DNA of 64,000 bases from G963665925 sp963676345. Its GTDB lineage: Bacteria; Bacillota; Clostridia; Peptostreptococcales; Acidaminobacteraceae. Below are positions 60,862-64,000 of this stretch, in pieces (position 1 is the stretch's first letter; every line of letters begins with the position of its first letter). Position numbers and translations under genes: made by a program. Location: positions 434,001 to 498,000 of the forward strand of contig CAXXTS010000004.1 of assembly GCA_963676345.2 (NCBI GenBank), given 5' to 3'. The notes beneath the pieces were generated by a model. That model made no database searches and was not told the origin of the DNA. It saw only the letters and a program-made list of their open reading frames with translations.

Positions 60862-61059
60862 ATGAGCAGTGGTGGTAAAAGAAGCGGTTCTGGTAGAAGA
60901 AAAATAGGTGTTGTAGTAAACACTCGAATAGAAGAACAACTTATTAAAGATATAGAAGAAACTGTAGACGGTAATTCTAGAGCAGAAAAGATAAGAAATT
61001 GCCTACGAATTGGACTACAAGAAATTAGAGATAGGAGCAATGAGAGTGAAAAAGCTTAA
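60862..61059 (+). CDS. Ribbon-helix-helix-like regulator of the methyltransferase operon
   Basis: 65 residues. Gly/Ser/Arg-rich start (SSGGKRSGSGRRK) then a beta-strand and two helices (VVVNTRIEEQLIKDIEE and SRAEKIRNCLRIGLQE), as in RHH repressors. It overlaps the first methyltransferase by 20 bases. A longer frame from 60745 exists, but the promoter and a 24-bp palindrome inside that stretch argue for this ATG. Likely controls the RM locus; unproven. Confidence 0.75.
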   Translation: MSSGGKRSGSGRRKIGVVVNTRIEEQLIKDIEETVDGNSRAEKIRNCLRIGLQEIRDRSNESEKA

Positions 61060-62128
61060 TGTAATTGATATGTTTTGCGGATGTGGGGGTCTTTCATTAG
61101 GCTTTATACAGAGTGGTTATAATGTATTATTAGGAATTGATAAAGAAGAAAGTGCACTTGTAACATTTAGAGAAAGTCATAATGGAGCAAAAGGTATGAA
61201 TATTGACCTTTTTGACGATAACTTTGTTAATGAAATTGAAAATGCTATTGGTGATGAGACAGTCGATGTAATTGTTGGAGGTCCGCCTTGTCAAGGGTTC
61301 AGTTTGACCGGTCCGAGAGATGAAAATGATGAACGTAACAAATTATATTTGTCTGTATATAAAGCGGTGAAACACTTTGAACCTAAGGCATTCCTTATAG
61401 AAAATGTACCGGGAATGGCAACTATGTACAAAGGAAAGACTAAGGAACATATAATTAAATTGTTCACTGACCTAGGGTATAATGTAAACTTTGATATACT
61501 ACTTGCAGCAGATTATGGTGTACCTCAAATGAGAAGAAGAGCTTTCTTTGTAGGCTTAAAAAATGATATGTTTGAATTCCCTGAAAGGACTCATACACCA
61601 GAGAATTATATTACGTGTGGTGATGCGATTTCTGATTTACCAACATTGGAGAGTGATTTAGGGTCTGAGGATGTAGAGTATTCTAGCATACCTACAACAG
61701 ATTATCAAAAGCTAATGAGAAGAAACTGTAATGTGATTCATAATCATATTGGAACAAATCATACTGAACACGTAAAGAATGTAATATCTCAGGTTCCTGA
61801 GGGCGGTAATCATAAAGACTTACCTCCGGGTGTTGGTGATAGTAGGAAGTTTAATGAGGCTTGGACTCGTTACCATAGTAAAAAACCATCTAAAACTATT
61901 GATACAGGACATAGAAATCACTTCCACTATAAGTTCAATAGAGTACCTACAATTAGGGAAAATGCTAGATTGCAGTCTTTCCCTGATAACTTTAAGTTTT
62001 ATGGTACTAAAACACAGCAAAATAGACAGGTCGGTAATGCTGTTCCTCCGTTGCTTGCACAAGCTTTGGCAGACCAAATTAAGAAATATTTGATGATGGA
62101 GGAGCTAAGTGAGCGAAAGACAGTATAA
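61040..62128 (+). CDS. DNA cytosine-5 methyltransferase 1
   Basis: 362 residues. m5C motifs in order: DMFCGCGGLSLGF (I), GGPPCQGFSLTG (IV, catalytic Cys), ENVPGM (VI), QMRRRAFFVGL (VIII), a target-recognition region, then RLQSFPDNFKFYG and RQVGNAVPPLLA (IX-X). Start ATG 61040 overlaps the regulator, and the stop overlaps the second methyltransferase. It would protect host DNA from the adjacent endonuclease. Confidence 0.95.
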   Translation: MRVKKLNVIDMFCGCGGLSLGFIQSGYNVLLGIDKEESALVTFRESHNGAKGMNIDLFDDNFVNEIENAIGDETVDVIVGGPPCQGFSLTGPRDENDERNKLYLSVYKAVKHFEPKAFLIENVPGMATMYKGKTKEHIIKLFTDLGYNVNFDILLAADYGVPQMRRRAFFVGLKNDMFEFPERTHTPENYITCGDAISDLPTLESDLGSEDVEYSSIPTTDYQKLMRRNCNVIHNHIGTNHTEHVKNVISQVPEGGNHKDLPPGVGDSRKFNEAWTRYHSKKPSKTIDTGHRNHFHYKFNRVPTIRENARLQSFPDNFKFYGTKTQQNRQVGNAVPPLLAQALADQIKKYLMMEELSERKTV

Positions 62129-63341
62129 TACGATAGAGTTGTTCGCAGGTTGTGGTGGACTACTTGATGGGTTCAAGCAGACTGGTAGTTATAATACACT
62201 TGCCTGTGTCGAGTGGGAAAAGAAGCAATGTGAAGTATTAAGAGAAAGACTTAAAACTAAATACAAATATAAGAATGCTAATGAAATTGTACTTAACTTT
62301 GATATTCAAAGGACTGACGAACTTTTAGAGGGTTGGTCAGATGAGAAGTATTCATCAAGTATAGGACTTAACAAAATAGTTGATAACAGGGTAGTAGATA
62401 TCATATCTGGAGGGCCGCCCTGTCAGGCGTATTCAATGGCTGGCCGAATTCAAGATAAAGATGGTATGCGAAATGACTACAGGAACTATCTATTCGAAAG
62501 TTATATAAAAATAGTTGAGGAGTATCGACCAAAGGTGTTTGTCTTTGAGAATGTGGAAGGTATATTATCAGCAAAACCGGGTGGAATTAATATAATCGAT
62601 GAGATTACGGCTAAGTTTGAAGAAGCTAATTACACTATTACAAAAGAAATTCGTAAGAATGCTCTATTGGACTTTTCGGAATATGGTGTTCCTCAGAAAC
62701 GCAAGCGAGTAATTATTGTTGGATTAAATAATGAGTATTTTAAGCAACCTGATCAAGTTTTGCAAAGGTTCTATAATGTATTACTTCCACAATATAAAAG
62801 TGAAAAAGTGTTGACGGTTAAAGATGCTATATTTGATTTACCTCATTTTGAAATATCAGATGTGGAATATAAGGTAGGTCGTAAGAATTATTCACATACA
62901 CCTCACGTGACTGGTGTTCCCCAACACGAACCACGTTTCCACAATAAAAGAGATGTAGAGATATTTAAAACACTATCATATGATATTCTAACTGGCCAAA
63001 ACAAGTATACTTCGTCATCAGCATTACAGGAACTCTATACTAAGATGACGGGTAAGACCTCAAATGTTCATAAATATCACGTTCTAAGGTGGGATAAACC
63101 AAGTAATACTATACCTGCACACTTGAAAAAAGATGGGCTTAGACATATCCACCCAGACCACAAGCAGGCTAGGACTATTACTGTAAGGGAAGCTGCGAGG
63201 TTACAGACATTTTGTGATGACTTTATTTTTTCAGATTCGACATCAAAGAATTATGAAATGATTGGCAATGCAGTATCCCCAAGATTTGCGTATAAGCTAG
63301 GTTTAGCTATAAATAAAATGATGAAAGAGGAAGGCTATTAA
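62109..63341 (+). CDS. DNA cytosine-5 methyltransferase 2
   Basis: 410 residues. Motifs: ELFAGCGGLLDGF (I), GGPPCQAYSMAGR (IV), ENVEGILSA (VI), VPQKRKRVIIVG (VIII) and RLQTFCDDFIF plus IGNAVSPRFAYKLG (IX-X). The start is GTG 62109, overlapping the first enzyme by 20 bases. Two different m5C enzymes side by side usually methylate the two strands of an asymmetric site; that is an inference. Confidence 0.94.
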   Translation: MSERQYNTIELFAGCGGLLDGFKQTGSYNTLACVEWEKKQCEVLRERLKTKYKYKNANEIVLNFDIQRTDELLEGWSDEKYSSSIGLNKIVDNRVVDIISGGPPCQAYSMAGRIQDKDGMRNDYRNYLFESYIKIVEEYRPKVFVFENVEGILSAKPGGINIIDEITAKFEEANYTITKEIRKNALLDFSEYGVPQKRKRVIIVGLNNEYFKQPDQVLQRFYNVLLPQYKSEKVLTVKDAIFDLPHFEISDVEYKVGRKNYSHTPHVTGVPQHEPRFHNKRDVEIFKTLSYDILTGQNKYTSSSALQELYTKMTGKTSNVHKYHVLRWDKPSNTIPAHLKKDGLRHIHPDHKQARTITVREAARLQTFCDDFIFSDSTSKNYEMIGNAVSPRFAYKLGLAINKMMKEEGY

Positions 63342-64000
63342 GCTTCCTCTTTTTTTAATGGTGCGAAATCTATATATAGAGTTTCTTCATCGATTAGTTT
63401 AATAGTAATATAATCTCTACCATACCGTTTAAGGTCTGCCATTGTAACTTTTGCATCATCACTCAGTCCTAGACGTTTCCGAATATACTTACCAATAATA
63501 TCTTTCTCTGGGTAGGAGCTCAATTGCTTAGGGTATTTTTCGCCGTTAACAGGTTGAGAGCCTTCGAATAGACCTTGCATAATTGTACCATCATCCCAGA
63601 TAAATTCGAGTGTTTCGTTTTGTCGTGTGACTTTACCACCAACCGTTTTAACGGGTTTCTTAAGCTTTGGTTTGAAGATATTTGGGTGATGTTTGATATG
63701 TTTTACTCTTATTGGTACATAAGCAACCGCTTCGGCATTATGTCCATCTCCATGTCCCCAGTTTAAACCACCCTTAGGTTGTACTTCACCAGTAGTGGGG
63801 TCATATAATACCATATCACAAGTAAGGCTAGTCGCATCAGATACATCAATACTAGTTTCAACTTCCTCGGTTGGGGCGTACTCGGTACAGTTAACTGAGT
63901 TTAAGAGTATTTCATCATAGTATTCTTGCAAAGGAGCGAACGTGTCAAATGTTGTTTCTGCTAGTGTTTCTCTAAAGTCAGTAGTTAAACCATTAGTAGA
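63338..64000 (-). CDS. NgoFVII-like restriction endonuclease, 5'-truncated by window edge
   Basis: The frame is open to base 64000, giving 220 visible residues; the N-terminal part lies outside the window. The visible part resembles the C-terminal region of NgoFVII-family type II enzymes, with LTCDMVLYDPTTGEV, GGLNWGHGDGHNAEAV, and SQPVNGEKYPKQLSSYPEKDIIG-type DNA-binding motifs of a B3-like fold. It converges on the second methyltransferase, overlapping its end by 4 bases, as R and M genes often do. A TTG at 63931 is not needed as start. Family call moderate. Confidence 0.7.
   Translation of the reverse strand, partial: STNGLTTDFRETLAETTFDTFAPLQEYYDEILLNSVNCTEYAPTEEVETSIDVSDATSLTCDMVLYDPTTGEVQPKGGLNWGHGDGHNAEAVAYVPIRVKHIKHHPNIFKPKLKKPVKTVGGKVTRQNETLEFIWDDGTIMQGLFEGSQPVNGEKYPKQLSSYPEKDIIGKYIRKRLGLSDDAKVTMADLKRYGRDYITIKLIDEETLYIDFAPLKKEEA

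Noticed and set aside
63814..63823. Second att copy (TATCACAAGT) for an island ending here
   Set aside because: It matches the rlmH end over 10 bases only and lies inside the coding sequence of the endonuclease, so chance is likely.

Overview
The window looks like an origin-proximal stretch of a low-to-mid GC, strictly anaerobic Firmicute of class Clostridia. Gene order (dnaX-ybaB-recR; rpsF-ssb-rpsR; yybS-gdpP-rplI-dnaB-purA; walR-walK-yycH-yycI-walJ; rlmH) is typical of the oriC neighbourhood in this phylum. A parS-like ParB site (40420-40435) and an oxygen-sensitive class III ribonucleotide reductase fit this. A Fusibacter-like relative is my guess, not shown by the sequence. Most housekeeping genes are on the + strand.

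Layout. 1-6650: two HD-GYP signalling proteins coupled to dnaX, then ybaB-recR. 6684-8164: a complete ISL3-family insertion sequence with an 8-bp target duplication in the recR terminator. 8165-12750: L25, a hybrid histidine kinase, a Fur-box-controlled DUF2325 protein and an rRNA methyltransferase. 12798-17900: yqeC, a DUF5711-CvpA-YedF-DUF3343-DUF951 operon with selenium-linked families, and an aminotransferase. 18257-23380: ribosomal proteins, ssb, gdpP and rplI, interrupted by an intergenic repeat array. 23619-31400: MoxR-DUF58-transglutaminase, dnaB, GNAT, purA. 31489-40125: an M23 peptidase and the Wal cell-wall operon, which contains an extra secreted protein. 40587-49300: a second two-component system, small membrane and secreted proteins, an ABC-F protein behind an attenuator, and a carbonic anhydrase. 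49641-54410: a chemoreceptor, a second repeat array, and nrdDG under NrdR boxes plus a cobalamin riboswitch. 55814-56293: rlmH.

From 56300 to the window end the DNA is visibly more AT-rich and is a defence island directly downstream of rlmH, the place where SCC-type elements integrate in staphylococci. It holds a Gabija system (gajA-gajB) with a HEPN-motif gene in the same apparent transcription unit. A restriction-modification locus follows: ribbon-helix-helix regulator with a 24-bp palindromic operator, two adjacent cytosine-5 methyltransferases, and a convergent NgoFVII-like endonuclease cut by the window edge.

Most notable regulation: (1) the ABC-F leader has a strong promoter, a 20-codon leader peptide and mutually exclusive protector, antiterminator and terminator helices; (2) dnaX carries a slippery site with the same arrangement as the E. 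coli dnaX frameshift signal; (3) WalR-type direct repeats precede two secreted-protein genes; (4) nrdDG is stacked under NrdR and B12 control; (5) one repeat family occurs at three intergenic loci.
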